DNA from: JABDKJ01 sp964609215 | GTDB lineage: Bacteria > Bacteroidota > Bacteroidia > Flavobacteriales_D > JABDKJ01 | NCBI GenBank assembly: GCA_964609215.1 | Contig: CAZSQZ010000004.1 | Coordinates: forward strand, 237,285 to 301,284 | DNA length: 64,000 bases | Direction of reading: 5' to 3' | In this document: positions 34,719 to 43,775 of the stretch, in pieces | How positions within the stretch are numbered: position 1 is the stretch's first letter | How the letters are laid out: the number at the start of each line of letters is the position of its first letter | Notes under the pieces: model-generated | What the model was told of the DNA's origin: nothing | The model's input: the letters and a program-made list of their open reading frames with translations, nothing else | Database searches by the model: none | Position numbers and translations under genes: made by a program

Positions 34719-35336
34719 CTATTCTTTATCTGCTTGAACATCAAAGAATGATTCTGCCGGATAAGTAAGACAGGTAACTGTTCCCGATGTATTTAAAATT
34801 TTGTTTTGAGCAAGCTTGATAGCAAAACCAGATCTAGCATAGTCCACCCCTATTTGTTCTCCACAAGAAGCGCAAAAACTACTTGCTTCGTACCAAAATT
34901 TTTCCTCAGCTCTTAGCCTAATATCTTCGTTCAGTTTTTTTATCCCTTCAATTTCAAAACGAATGTAATTGGAACAAGCTTCTGGCTCCTTGGTTTTAAT
35001 AATTTTAACTGACATAGGAGAAAAGCCCGCATCAGATTCTAGGTCCATAGATGATTTGGAAAGATGGTATTTTTCACCCTGAAAAGCTATAAAGCTATAG
35101 CACATCATTTCATAACCAGGTTGAATTTTTATGGATTTTATTCCATCTTCCCAATCCAGGAAATAATCTATTTCAGGATACAGGCCTAATTGTAATGGCC
35201 CTTTTTTTCCTTGTCCATTTACCTCCTCAAAGACCTGAATAGGATATTTCTGATCGCCCATCCAAATGATAGTTTCATCCATTCCCATATTCAAAAAAAC
35301 CAAAGAAATAATAGCAAGTACTAATGTTCGTTTCAT
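34719..35336 (-). CDS. Exported protein of unknown function
   Basis: 205 residues. An N-terminal hydrophobic stretch (MKRTLVLAIISLVFLNMG) is a likely signal peptide. The rest is soluble, with DYFLDWEDGIKSIKIQPGYEM, a cysteine cluster SSFCASCGEQIGVD near residue 155 that could bind metal or form a disulfide, and one more Cys near the end (TVTCLTYPA). Not recognised. It lies 170 bases downstream of another unknown lipoprotein on the same strand and ends at a shared terminator. Confidence 0.6.
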   Translation of the reverse strand: MKRTLVLAIISLVFLNMGMDETIIWMGDQKYPIQVFEEVNGQGKKGPLQLGLYPEIDYFLDWEDGIKSIKIQPGYEMMCYSFIAFQGEKYHLSKSSMDLESDAGFSPMSVKIIKTKEPEACSNYIRFEIEGIKKLNEDIRLRAEEKFWYEASSFCASCGEQIGVDYARSGFAIKLAQNKILNTSGTVTCLTYPAESFFDVQADKE

Positions 35337-35507
35337 AGCGAGTAATAATCGTTATGAAGCATAGAATTTGAATAGTTTACGGTTTTGATCAACTATTGGT
35401 TGGTTGCTTGGTCGAAAAAAAACAATAAAGAGGCGAGAGAAAACGGTGAACAGTTAAAACCCTGAAAACAAAAAAATCTGAAGGTATTTCGAGTTTTATC
35501 TATTTTT

Positions 35508-36257
35508 TCAGTTGGTAGAAAATTCTTTCTCCGCAAAAAGATTAACCCAATTATCTTCACTAATTCCCATTAAAGTGCATGTATAATCTTCGTTAGGCTC
35601 TAAGGTGGGGACAAAAGCAGTATCGGTGATATTAAAAACAACATTACTTAGGTCGTAAAAAGTAAATTCCTTCTCAACGGTATAGGTTCCTGAAATAAAA
35701 TTATTCTCTGCGTCAGAAATAACTTGGAAGTAAATAATATTTTCATCTATCAATCCATCGCTCCAAGAAAAAGAAGGCTTAACTCCATTCTCCATAACTT
35801 CCAGTACATCTGAATTTACTTCTGATGGCTTAACATTGGTTTTTAGCCGAATAGGTGTAGAAAAGTGAATTTTACCAGGTGTTCTATAGGTTACAACAGC
35901 CATTTTTTCTCCAACAAAAGGAGTATTGTTAAACTTGCTGAGATATCCATTAAAGAGCGGCTCATCCTCTAAATTCTTCGCAAGGTATTTTGAAAAGTCC
36001 GATGAGTCCGCAACATTTTCTGCTTCAAAATATCGAAAATCTGTCGCGTCTAGAATGGGATAAAAAATGACATCCGTAGGTTCACCGGGTACACCTAAAA
36101 AACCATTTTCCCTGCCTCCTGCGCAGGCAACTAAATCTGCCAGTTCAAGAGATTCATTGAGCTCTAAATATTCGGATAGAATATTTTCATTCAATTCCTC
36201 TTCTTTGTCGCATGATACAACAAGGAGCAATACCACTATGAAAATCAGCTTTTGCAT
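35508..36257 (-). CDS. Uncharacterised lipoprotein
   Basis: 249 residues. Lipobox VVSCDKEEE after a short hydrophobic signal. The acidic region after the cysteine (EEELNENILSEYLELNES) is like the surface-export signal seen in Bacteroidota lipoproteins. The remaining sequence is beta-rich (FSWSDGLIDENIIYFQVISDAENNF), with one CAGG and one CTLMG cysteine. No family recognised. It precedes the unknown exported protein at 34719 and follows the tRNA pair. Confidence 0.6.
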   Translation of the reverse strand: MQKLIFIVVLLLVVSCDKEEELNENILSEYLELNESLELADLVACAGGRENGFLGVPGEPTDVIFYPILDATDFRYFEAENVADSSDFSKYLAKNLEDEPLFNGYLSKFNNTPFVGEKMAVVTYRTPGKIHFSTPIRLKTNVKPSEVNSDVLEVMENGVKPSFSWSDGLIDENIIYFQVISDAENNFISGTYTVEKEFTFYDLSNVVFNITDTAFVPTLEPNEDYTCTLMGISEDNWVNLFAEKEFSTN

Positions 36258-36374
36258 ATTATTCTAACAATGTAATGCAAATATTAATTGTATTCTACTT
36301 CTAAATTGTCCAATTTTTGGAGAAGGTTGCAATAAAAAAAGAAGAAAATCGGCACAAAAATCGACACTCTTCAC

Positions 36375-36411
36375 AAAAAAAGCCCTGAATCCATAATAAA
36401 TTCAAGGCTTT
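36375..36411 (-). terminator. Terminator of the tRNA-Gly/tRNA-Leu unit
   Basis: AAGCCCTGAAT (36380-36390) and ATTCAAGGCTT (36400-36410) pair with one mismatch. On the minus strand a run of T residues follows (complement of 36375-36381). It lies four bases after the tRNA-Leu 3-prime end. Confidence 0.75.
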
Positions 36412-36414
36412 GAG

Positions 36415-36498
36415 TACCCCGGGCGGGACTTGAACCCGCACGAGCAGCTGCTCACAAGATTTTAAGTCTTGCGTGTCTACCAATTCCACCACCAGGGT
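36415..36498 (-). tRNA. tRNA-Leu (anticodon TAA)
   Basis: 84 nt on the minus strand. Acceptor ACCCTGG (36498-36492) pairs with CCGGGGT (36422-36416), discriminator A at 36415, no encoded CCA. D-loop TGGTAGACA, anticodon stem-loop CAAGACTTAAAATCTTG with TAA, a long variable arm (GAGCAGCTGCTC) as in class II tRNAs, and T-loop GGTTCAAGTCC. It would read UUA and UUG. Confidence 0.95.
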
Positions 36499-36506
36499 AT
36501 ATGTTG

Positions 36507-36579
<73 letters not shown>

Positions 36580-36689
36580 CTATCCTCAAAATTTTCGAGG
36601 ACGGCAAATGTAAAAAATTCTTTGTTTAAGAATGAAATCTTCGCCCATTAATCTCATTTTTCTATTCAAACAAATCAATATCTTTAATC

Positions 36690-39200
36690 ATGCATAAGGT
36701 ATTCATACTTTTTCTTATTACTCTCCTATTTGCTTGCCACCAAAAAAAGCAGCAAGATTCATTAGGCAAGACTGAGAAAAAAACGATTCCTACACAAAAT
36801 CTCTTTTTTGCGCGCAGCTTTCCCGATGAGGTTCCTGATATAAAGGCAATGAATAAAGCCTTCAAGTCGCATGAAATATTAAGAAAGCGGGCTTTCCAGA
36901 AAAATTCGGGACCAGATTCTCCGTGGAGGTTAGAAGGCCCAACAAATATTGGAGGAAGATTAAATACGGTTGCTATTCATCCTCAAAATCAAGATATCAT
37001 ATACACCGGTTCCTCCACAGGAGGTCTTTTCAAAACAGAAGATGGCGGTGAAAATTGGTCTTCTATTTCAGATAGCTTCGACCATTTGGCTATTGGCGAT
37101 ATAGTTATTGATCCAATTAATCCAAATATCATCTATGTGGGAACTGGAGATCCGAATATTACTATACTACCCCACCCTGGAAATGGAGTATATAAAAGTG
37201 AAGATGCAGGGGCTACATGGACTAATATAGGCCTAAATGCTGCTGGAATAATCTCTGAAATTGCAGTGAATCCTAATAACAATCAAATTATCTATGCAGC
37301 GAGCATGGGGCTGCCTTTTGAACCCAATAATGACAGAGGCCTTTATAAGAGTATTGATGGTGGATTGAGCTGGGAACAGATACTATTTGTCTCCGATGAC
37401 TCAGGGATAATTGATATTGCAATGCATCCATCAAATCCCAATATCATTTATGCTGCAGCCTGGGATAGAATTAGAAATAATACAGAATCTGTTGTCTTCG
37501 AAGATGATTCTAAAATCTTTAAAACTACAGATGGAGGAATAACATGGAATCAATTAATCAATGACCTCCCTGGAAATGATCAAGTTAGAATCGGATTAGA
37601 TATTTCTCAGCAAAATCCAAATAAGGTTTACGCACTTTATGTTGGACAGAATATGGAAGTTGAAGGGATTTACAAATCAGAAGATGATGGAAGTACATGG
37701 ACAGCACTCAATATAGATGGCTTAGGTGGAGCGCTTGGTGGCTTTGGTTGGTACTTTGGAAAAATTAGGGTAAATCCTTTTAACGATAATGAAATTTCCG
37801 TTTTGGGTGTTGGTTTGCACACTACATATAATGAAGGATTGACATGGGAAGACACGACTCCAGAATGGTGGACTTATGAAGTTCATGCGGATAAACACGA
37901 CCTAGTTTACTACAATGAGAATCTAAGATTTTTAGCGACAGATGGAGGCCTTTACAGAAATGATAACGCCTTTAATTCTGAATGGATCGATATTGAAAAT
38001 TTACCCATAACACATTTCTACAGAATTGCAGTAAACCCACATGAACCTGGTATCTACGCAGGAGGCGCACAAGACAATGGAACAACAGCGGGTAATCATG
38101 AGGGCCTTAATACATGGCCAAGAATTTTTGGAGGAGATGGGTTTCAACCGATGTACGATCCTGAGAACCCCGATCTTTTTTATGCTGAAACCCAAAGAGG
38201 TGGTCTGGTATTCAATGATGGCTCTGGCTTTCAGGACTGGTCAGATGGAATTGACAATTCTGATAGAAGGTTTTGGGACATGCCCTACATTATGAGTGCA
38301 CATGATAATTCCAGATTTTATACTGGAACATATAGGATCTATAGAATGGATAACGCTCCTTATGACATTTGGTATCCCGTTAGTGAAGATTTAACCGATG
38401 GGAATGTTTTAGGAGGTTCTTTTAATACGATTTCTACCGTTGGAGAAAGTCCTGTTGATGAAGCTATTATTTATGGGGGAACTACAGATGGAAACGTTTG
38501 GAGAACACTGGATCAAGGCGATAATTGGACAAACATAACGGATGGACTTCCTGAAAGATATGTGACCAATATTAAAGCTTCCAGCATAGATGCCAATTTG
38601 GTTTTTGTTTCTCACAGTGGCTACAAAGACAATGATAATATTTCTCATCTTCATATGTCTTCAGACAATGGAGATACATGGATTGATATTTCCGGAGATT
38701 TACCCGAAATTCCTATCAACCATATTGAACTAATAGGCAATGACACCCTTTTCATAGCTACGGATGTAGGTGTGTATTTTTCTGAAAACCAAGGCGAAAA
38801 TTGGCTAAGAATAGGAAACAACATGCCTTTGATTCCGGTGTTTGACATAGAAATTGAACCTACAGAAAAGAGATTAGTCGCAGGAACTTTTGCAAGATCT
38901 ATATGGAGCTTTCCTTTGGATTCTCTGTTTATTGGTTCAACAAGTATAGAAGAGCTTTCTTCTAAAAATGAAATCACTGTTTTTCCAAATCCAAGTAATG
39001 GAAGTTTTCAGATTGACCTAGGTAATTTTAATACGAACCAAGTCAAAATATATGATCTAAAAGGCAAGTTGGTATTTCAAAAGACGTTTAACAATAGTGG
39101 AATACAGAGTATAAATAGTAAGCTGAGTAATGGAAACTACATCTTGCACTTGGAAAGTGAAGACAGTCAGATAAGCCAACAAATCACAATTAATCGCTAG
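36690..39200 (+). CDS. Asp-box (BNR/VPS10-like) beta-propeller protein with T9SS sorting domain
   Basis: 836 residues. The N-terminal signal ends in a lipobox-like LLFACHQKK. At least eight Asp-box motifs mark propeller blades: KTEDGGENW, YKSEDAGATW, YKSIDGGLSW, FKTTDGGITW, YKSEDDGSTW, WRTLDQGDNW, HMSSDNGDTW and YFSENQGENW, spread over residues 110-710. The C-terminus is a sorting domain (ITVFPNPSNGSFQIDLG ... KIYDLKGKLVFQ ... GNYILHLE ... QQITINR). Relatives are annotated as glycosyl hydrolases or sortilin-like proteins, but no catalytic residues could be identified. The stop overlaps that of the convergent KDO transferase gene. Confidence 0.85.
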   Translation: MHKVFILFLITLLFACHQKKQQDSLGKTEKKTIPTQNLFFARSFPDEVPDIKAMNKAFKSHEILRKRAFQKNSGPDSPWRLEGPTNIGGRLNTVAIHPQNQDIIYTGSSTGGLFKTEDGGENWSSISDSFDHLAIGDIVIDPINPNIIYVGTGDPNITILPHPGNGVYKSEDAGATWTNIGLNAAGIISEIAVNPNNNQIIYAASMGLPFEPNNDRGLYKSIDGGLSWEQILFVSDDSGIIDIAMHPSNPNIIYAAAWDRIRNNTESVVFEDDSKIFKTTDGGITWNQLINDLPGNDQVRIGLDISQQNPNKVYALYVGQNMEVEGIYKSEDDGSTWTALNIDGLGGALGGFGWYFGKIRVNPFNDNEISVLGVGLHTTYNEGLTWEDTTPEWWTYEVHADKHDLVYYNENLRFLATDGGLYRNDNAFNSEWIDIENLPITHFYRIAVNPHEPGIYAGGAQDNGTTAGNHEGLNTWPRIFGGDGFQPMYDPENPDLFYAETQRGGLVFNDGSGFQDWSDGIDNSDRRFWDMPYIMSAHDNSRFYTGTYRIYRMDNAPYDIWYPVSEDLTDGNVLGGSFNTISTVGESPVDEAIIYGGTTDGNVWRTLDQGDNWTNITDGLPERYVTNIKASSIDANLVFVSHSGYKDNDNISHLHMSSDNGDTWIDISGDLPEIPINHIELIGNDTLFIATDVGVYFSENQGENWLRIGNNMPLIPVFDIEIEPTEKRLVAGTFARSIWSFPLDSLFIGSTSIEELSSKNEITVFPNPSNGSFQIDLGNFNTNQVKIYDLKGKLVFQKTFNNSGIQSINSKLSNGNYILHLESEDSQISQQITINR

Positions 39201-40426
39201 GCATTAAAAATTGTTTCATAAGATTTTTGAAGAGCACCCTTATTTTGCTCAATAAAACGTGCTGCTTTCTCTCCCATTTCCATTCTGGTCTTTTCATTGA
39301 AAAAACATTGATCCAGAATAGAATCAAAATCAGATTTATTGATCACCTTTTTCGCTCCTCCATAGGCAATTAAATCCTCGGCCTCTGGGTGGTTTTTTAT
39401 TTTGGGTCCAAAAACAACAGGAATACCAAAAACAGCTGCCTCCAAAATATTATGCAAGCCTTTCCCCCAGGCTCCACCCACTATAGCCAGTTGGGCATAT
39501 TGATATAAATACTTTAGCTGCCCTATTCCATCAACAATGAGAATGTCGGAAATTCCTGATTCTGCATTTAGTTGGGAAAATAAAACTGCTTCTGGAAATC
39601 GGTCATTTATGTCTCTTATGTTTTCTTCTGAAATATCATGTGGCGCAATTATCACTTGAAACCTACCTTTGTTTTTTTGATAGTAAGATTCCATTAATTC
39701 AATTTCCTGTTCCCAGCATGAGCCCAAAACAATACAATCTCTCCCATCCAGAAAGTATTTCATTTGAGCAATTTCCTTCCCTTCATTCTTAATATCTAAG
39801 GTTCTATCCATTCTGATATCTCCGCTAAACAAAACCCTTGATATACCCTTATCATTGAGCAATTTTACCGCAGGTTGATGTTGCACTAAAATCGCCTTAA
39901 AGTCCTTTAAAACTTTCCTAAATAAGCCTCCATACCATTTGAAGTAAATTTGATTTTTTCTAAAATCCCCAGAGATTAAATAACTTTCAACCCCTCTCTG
40001 ATTAGCAGCGTTCAAATGATTCAACCACAAGTCGTTTTTAACAAAAATAGCCTTATCTGCTTGTATTAAATCAATGAATTTTTTCGCGATTCTTTTTTTG
40101 TCAAGAGGCATATAGGTTTTAATAATTCCTTCGTCTTCTTCATTGACATACTCATAGCCAGAAGGAGAAAAAAAACTAACTAAGATTTGAAAAGTATTGC
40201 TCTTTTTAATTTTATCAATCAAGGGCTTAGCCATTTCGTATTCCCCTAAAGAAGACACATGAAACCATACTAAAGGCAATTGGTTCTTATCTATTTTCTT
40301 ATTTAGATTTTGAAATAAATTCCTTCTACCCAATTTCCATTTTTTTGCTTTTTCATTTCCAAAAAAAGCTGCAACGGAAATACTCCATCCAAAAAAGTGT
40401 ATAGCTATGTTATATAGAAATATCAA
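39197..40426 (-). CDS. waaA: 3-deoxy-D-manno-octulosonic acid (KDO) transferase
   Basis: 409 residues, GT30 family. N-terminal membrane anchor (FLYNIAIHFFGWSISVAAFFGN), the SLGEYEMAKPLI motif with the catalytic Glu, LVSFFSPSGYEY, LSGDIRMDRT in the second domain and the donor-site GGAWGKGLHNILEAA and VFGPKIKNHPEA. It adds KDO to lipid A precursor at the inner membrane. The only plausible start is TTG at 40424-40426, which overlaps the upstream stop as TTGA. Shows that the organism makes KDO-containing LPS. Confidence 0.93.
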   Translation of the reverse strand: MIFLYNIAIHFFGWSISVAAFFGNEKAKKWKLGRRNLFQNLNKKIDKNQLPLVWFHVSSLGEYEMAKPLIDKIKKSNTFQILVSFFSPSGYEYVNEEDEGIIKTYMPLDKKRIAKKFIDLIQADKAIFVKNDLWLNHLNAANQRGVESYLISGDFRKNQIYFKWYGGLFRKVLKDFKAILVQHQPAVKLLNDKGISRVLFSGDIRMDRTLDIKNEGKEIAQMKYFLDGRDCIVLGSCWEQEIELMESYYQKNKGRFQVIIAPHDISEENIRDINDRFPEAVLFSQLNAESGISDILIVDGIGQLKYLYQYAQLAIVGGAWGKGLHNILEAAVFGIPVVFGPKIKNHPEAEDLIAYGGAKKVINKSDFDSILDQCFFNEKTRMEMGEKAARFIEQNKGALQKSYETIFNA

Positions 40427-41184
40427 TAAATATAGTACTTATCAGAAGCGCGCTGATAAATCGGAATTATCCAAGTCGCTTTCAGGCCTACCAAACCATC
40501 AAGTCTTTTCATATCATCCCTTCTCATAAGGTCAATGTTAAAGTCTCTCCTGCTTTCTGTAAAGCCTTCTATAAACTCAAGGCCAACAGAAAAATTTATT
40601 CTATTCTTGTTTCCGTAATGATGATAACCAATGAACTGAGAAATGGACAGACCATTGCTTAATCTATCATATCCTTTTTGGGCTTCTCCTTCTATTTGAG
40701 GCACTTCATTTTCTCTTGCTTCAAATCTAATTCTATGTTGTAAAAAACCGGCTCCAAATTTAATCAGAAGACCACTATTTGGATTGGGGCCAAAAACTGG
40801 AAATATTTTTCCGGCAACAAGCCTTACATCTACCCCTCTTTCTTGAATCAAAACGGTTGCTAGCAAACCTTGATTGTCAATAAAAAAACCATCTGGCGTT
40901 CTTATTTCATTGGCTAACTCATTGCTATTCTTAACATTGGAACCAAAAATCAAATTACCCTCCGCTCCAATCAATAGATTGCTTTTGGTTTTGAAATAGT
41001 ATGAAAACCCAGCAGAGCCATTGACACCAAAACGCTCAGATAAGTCTCCAAACGGAAACTGCAAACCACCGCTAAAACCAAATGTATGTATGGCAGAAAG
41101 TGAATCTCTATCGCTTCTTTGAGATTGAGCTTCTTTGCTAAAAACAAAGAGACAGATAAATGCAATTAAAATTTTTGCTTTCAT
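40423..41184 (-). CDS. Outer-membrane beta-barrel protein (PorT/OmpW-like, unassigned)
   Basis: 253 residues from the ATG at 41182-41184 (an upstream in-frame Met adds six residues before the signal). Signal peptide MKAKILIAFICLFVFSKEAQ, then alternating amphipathic strands beginning HTFGFSGGLQFPFGDLSER and SAGFSYYFKTKSNLLIGAEG, with a final strand (GLVGLKATWIIPIYQ). Similar small barrels include PorT-like proteins, but no specific match can be claimed. It is cotranscribed with the KDO transferase gene. A -7 element lies 7 bases before its ATG. Confidence 0.65.
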   Translation of the reverse strand: MKAKILIAFICLFVFSKEAQSQRSDRDSLSAIHTFGFSGGLQFPFGDLSERFGVNGSAGFSYYFKTKSNLLIGAEGNLIFGSNVKNSNELANEIRTPDGFFIDNQGLLATVLIQERGVDVRLVAGKIFPVFGPNPNSGLLIKFGAGFLQHRIRFEARENEVPQIEGEAQKGYDRLSNGLSISQFIGYHHYGNKNRINFSVGLEFIEGFTESRRDFNIDLMRRDDMKRLDGLVGLKATWIIPIYQRASDKYYIY

Positions 41185-41191
41185 AAAGGAA

Positions 41192-41199
41192 CAAACGTA
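41192..41199 (-). promoter_or_regulatory. -7 element of the barrel-waaA operon
   Basis: On the minus strand TACGTTTG (41199-41192) matches TAnnTTTG exactly and ends 7 bases before the ATG at 41184, the same spacing as at thyA. No clear TTG at the -33 distance. Confidence 0.4.
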
Positions 41200-41291
41200 C
41201 AATTTTTAGAAATCATACTTGTTTAATATATCTTTAAAAAGAACAAATCGAAATTCCCTTTAGTAGTATATTCGTCCAACTAAATAGATAG

Positions 41292-42428
41292 ATGAAGAAA
41301 ATTCAAATGGTAGACCTCATCGCACAATATGAGGATATTAAGACTGAAGTTGATAATGCGGTAATTGATGTCATACGATCTTCTGCGTACATCAATGGTC
41401 CTGAAGTGAAAGCTTTTCAAAAGGAATTGGAAGATTTTATGGGAGCTAAGCATGTTATTCCATGTGCCAATGGAACAGATGCTCTACAAGTAGCTATGAT
41501 GGCTCTTGGGCTTCAACCGGGTGATGAAGTAATAACCTCTAGCTTCACTTATGTTGCTACCGCAGAGGTAATTGCCTTACTTCAATTAACTCCTGTTCTT
41601 GTCGATGTTCATCCAGACTCATTTAACATTAATGTTGAGGCTATTAGAAAAGCAATTACACCTAAAACCAAAGCTATTGTTCCCGTGCATTTGTTTGGAC
41701 AATCTGCCGATATGGAACCCATAATGAATCTGGCTAAGGAATTTGACCTATTTGTTATTGAAGATACTGCTCAGGCAATTGGAGCTGAATATACTTTTTC
41801 AGATGGAAGTAGAAAGAAAGCAGGAGCAATAGGGCATGTTGGAACAACGTCTTTTTTTCCTTCGAAAAATCTCGGTTGCTATGGAGATGGTGGCGCAATC
41901 TTTTGTAACGATGACGATGTTGCATCAAAAATCAGGATGATTGCAAACCACGGTCAGGTAAAGAGATATTACCATGACTTTGTGGGAGTCAACTCCCGTT
42001 TAGATAGTATGCAAGCTGCTATTTTAAGAATCAAATTAGCTAGACTTAACGAATATGCTCAGAAAAGAAATGAAGCTGCTTCATTTTATGATAATGCATT
42101 CAAGGATAATGACCACATTCAAACTCCATTCAGAAGTTCAAATTCTACACACGTTTTTCATCAGTATACCTTAAAATCAAAAGGGATAGATAGATTTGCA
42201 CTGATAGATTACTTAAAGGAAAAAGAGGTTCCTGCTATGGTTTATTATCCAGTGCCCTTGCACTTTCAGAAAGCATATAGATCTGAAAGGTATAAGGATG
42301 GGGATTTTCCAGTGACTGAAGAATTATGTGAAGGTGTTTTTTCCTTGCCAATGCATACCCATTTAACTCAGGAACAGCTCAATTATATTGTAAGCAATGT
42401 AAAGGCTTTTTTAGCTCAGAATATTTAA
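41292..42428 (+). CDS. wbpE: DegT/DnrJ-family sugar aminotransferase, WbpE/PorR-like
   Basis: 378 residues, PLP-dependent. The Schiff-base lysine is K192 in FFPSKNLGCYGDGG and the PLP-binding Asp is D158 in EDTAQAIGA. Start MKKIQMVDLIAQYE and NGTDALQVAMMALGL are typical of the WbpE/WlbC group. It would transfer an amino group from glutamate to UDP-2-acetamido-3-keto-glucuronate. The WbpD, WbpB and WbpA genes downstream in the same operon support this substrate over other sugars. P. gingivalis PorR belongs to this enzyme group. First gene of the operon. Confidence 0.85.
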   Translation: MKKIQMVDLIAQYEDIKTEVDNAVIDVIRSSAYINGPEVKAFQKELEDFMGAKHVIPCANGTDALQVAMMALGLQPGDEVITSSFTYVATAEVIALLQLTPVLVDVHPDSFNINVEAIRKAITPKTKAIVPVHLFGQSADMEPIMNLAKEFDLFVIEDTAQAIGAEYTFSDGSRKKAGAIGHVGTTSFFPSKNLGCYGDGGAIFCNDDDVASKIRMIANHGQVKRYYHDFVGVNSRLDSMQAAILRIKLARLNEYAQKRNEAASFYDNAFKDNDHIQTPFRSSNSTHVFHQYTLKSKGIDRFALIDYLKEKEVPAMVYYPVPLHFQKAYRSERYKDGDFPVTEELCEGVFSLPMHTHLTQEQLNYIVSNVKAFLAQNI

Positions 42429-42434
42429 AAGAAA

Positions 42435-43775
42435 ATGAAAAAAGTTGCAGTCATCGGTTCTGGATACGTAGGACTAGTTACAGGTACTTGTTTTGCGGAA
42501 ACAGGTAATGAAGTTATTTGCGTAGATATAGATGAAAATAAGGTAAATCAAATGAAAGATGGATTTATCCCCATCTATGAACCACATCTAGATGTAATAT
42601 TCGAAAGAAATATAAAGCAGAGAAGGCTTCGTTTCACAACACATCTTAAAGAAGCTTTAGACTTTGCCGAAATTGTTTTCTTGGCTCTTCCAACTCCACC
42701 GGGAGAAGATGGTTCAGCAGATCTATCTTACGTTTTGAATGTTGCAAATGATATAGGAAATATCATAGAAGACTATAAAGTTATTGTAGATAAAAGCACT
42801 GTTCCAGTGGGTACAGCGGAAAAAGTGAGAGCTAAGATTGCTGAAAACTGCAAAACAGATTTTGATGTAGTTTCAAATCCTGAATTCCTTAGAGAAGGTT
42901 TTGCTGTGGATGACTTTCTTAAACCTGAACGAGTGGTCATTGGCACCAGATCTGAAAGAGCAAAAAAGATCATGGAAGATTTGTATAAACCTTTCATAAG
43001 GCAAGGAAATCCCATAATCTTCATGGACGAAAAATCTGCTGAACTTACCAAATATGCAGCCAATTCATTTCTAGCAACTAAAATCACTTTTATGAATGAA
43101 ATTGCGAATTTCTGTGAGATAGTTGGTGCAGATGTAGATAAAGTGAGATTGGGTATTGGAACGGACTCAAGAATAGGCAAACGTTTTCTTTTCCCTGGTA
43201 TTGGCTATGGAGGGAGTTGCTTTCCTAAAGATGTTTTAGCCCTTCACCATTCAGGTCAACAGGAAAATTTCAATTTTAAAATTCTGGATTCTGTATTACA
43301 GGTTAATAATAGGCAAAAACTGGTTCTAGTAGACAAGATAAAAGCATTCTATGGAAATGATTTAAGCGGAAAAAATTTCGCTCTATGGGGTCTATCTTTT
43401 AAACCAGATACGGATGATATCAGAGAAGCTCCGGCTATTTACATGGCCAAAGCTTTAAAAAATATGGGTGCTAAAGTTGTCGCTTTTGATCCTGAAGGAA
43501 TGGAAAATACGGAAACACAATATCCAGGCCTGGTATCTTTCTCCAACAATATGTATGAATGCTTGAATAATGCGGATGCCTTATTGATTGCTACAGAATG
43601 GTCGGTATTTAGAAACCCAGATTTCGGGAGAATTGAATCTCTTCTTAAGGAAAAGGTAATTTTTGACGGCAGAAATTTATATGATCTGGAATCTATGCGT
43701 GAAAAAGCATTCTACTACGAAAGCATTGGAAGACAGATAATTAATGCTGATATTAAGGCAAGTATTCTAAAATGA
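42435..43775 (+). CDS. ugd: UDP-glucose 6-dehydrogenase
   Basis: 446 residues. NAD-binding GSGYVGLVTGTCFAETG, IPIYEPHLD, VDKSTVPVGTAEKV, NPEFLREGFAVDDF and the catalytic C262 in GIGYGGSCFPKD are diagnostic of the UDP-glucose (not UDP-GlcNAc) branch. It oxidises UDP-glucose to UDP-glucuronate, the substrate of the next gene product. Six bases after wbpE; its stop overlaps the next start as ATGA. Confidence 0.93.
   Translation: MKKVAVIGSGYVGLVTGTCFAETGNEVICVDIDENKVNQMKDGFIPIYEPHLDVIFERNIKQRRLRFTTHLKEALDFAEIVFLALPTPPGEDGSADLSYVLNVANDIGNIIEDYKVIVDKSTVPVGTAEKVRAKIAENCKTDFDVVSNPEFLREGFAVDDFLKPERVVIGTRSERAKKIMEDLYKPFIRQGNPIIFMDEKSAELTKYAANSFLATKITFMNEIANFCEIVGADVDKVRLGIGTDSRIGKRFLFPGIGYGGSCFPKDVLALHHSGQQENFNFKILDSVLQVNNRQKLVLVDKIKAFYGNDLSGKNFALWGLSFKPDTDDIREAPAIYMAKALKNMGAKVVAFDPEGMENTETQYPGLVSFSNNMYECLNNADALLIATEWSVFRNPDFGRIESLLKEKVIFDGRNLYDLESMREKAFYYESIGRQIINADIKASILK

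Noticed and set aside
36301..36492. Open frame on the minus strand covering the tRNA-Leu
   Set aside because: The sequence is explained by the tRNA-Leu cloverleaf and its terminator; the peptide is a well-known false call over this type of tRNA.
38651..38977. 108-codon open frame on the minus strand within the Asp-box protein gene
   Set aside because: Shadow of the repeated coding sequence; no signal, domain or start context.
42773..43180. 135-codon open frame on the minus strand within ugd
   Set aside because: It is fully antisense to a conserved enzyme gene, has no recognisable motifs and follows from the codon use of ugd.
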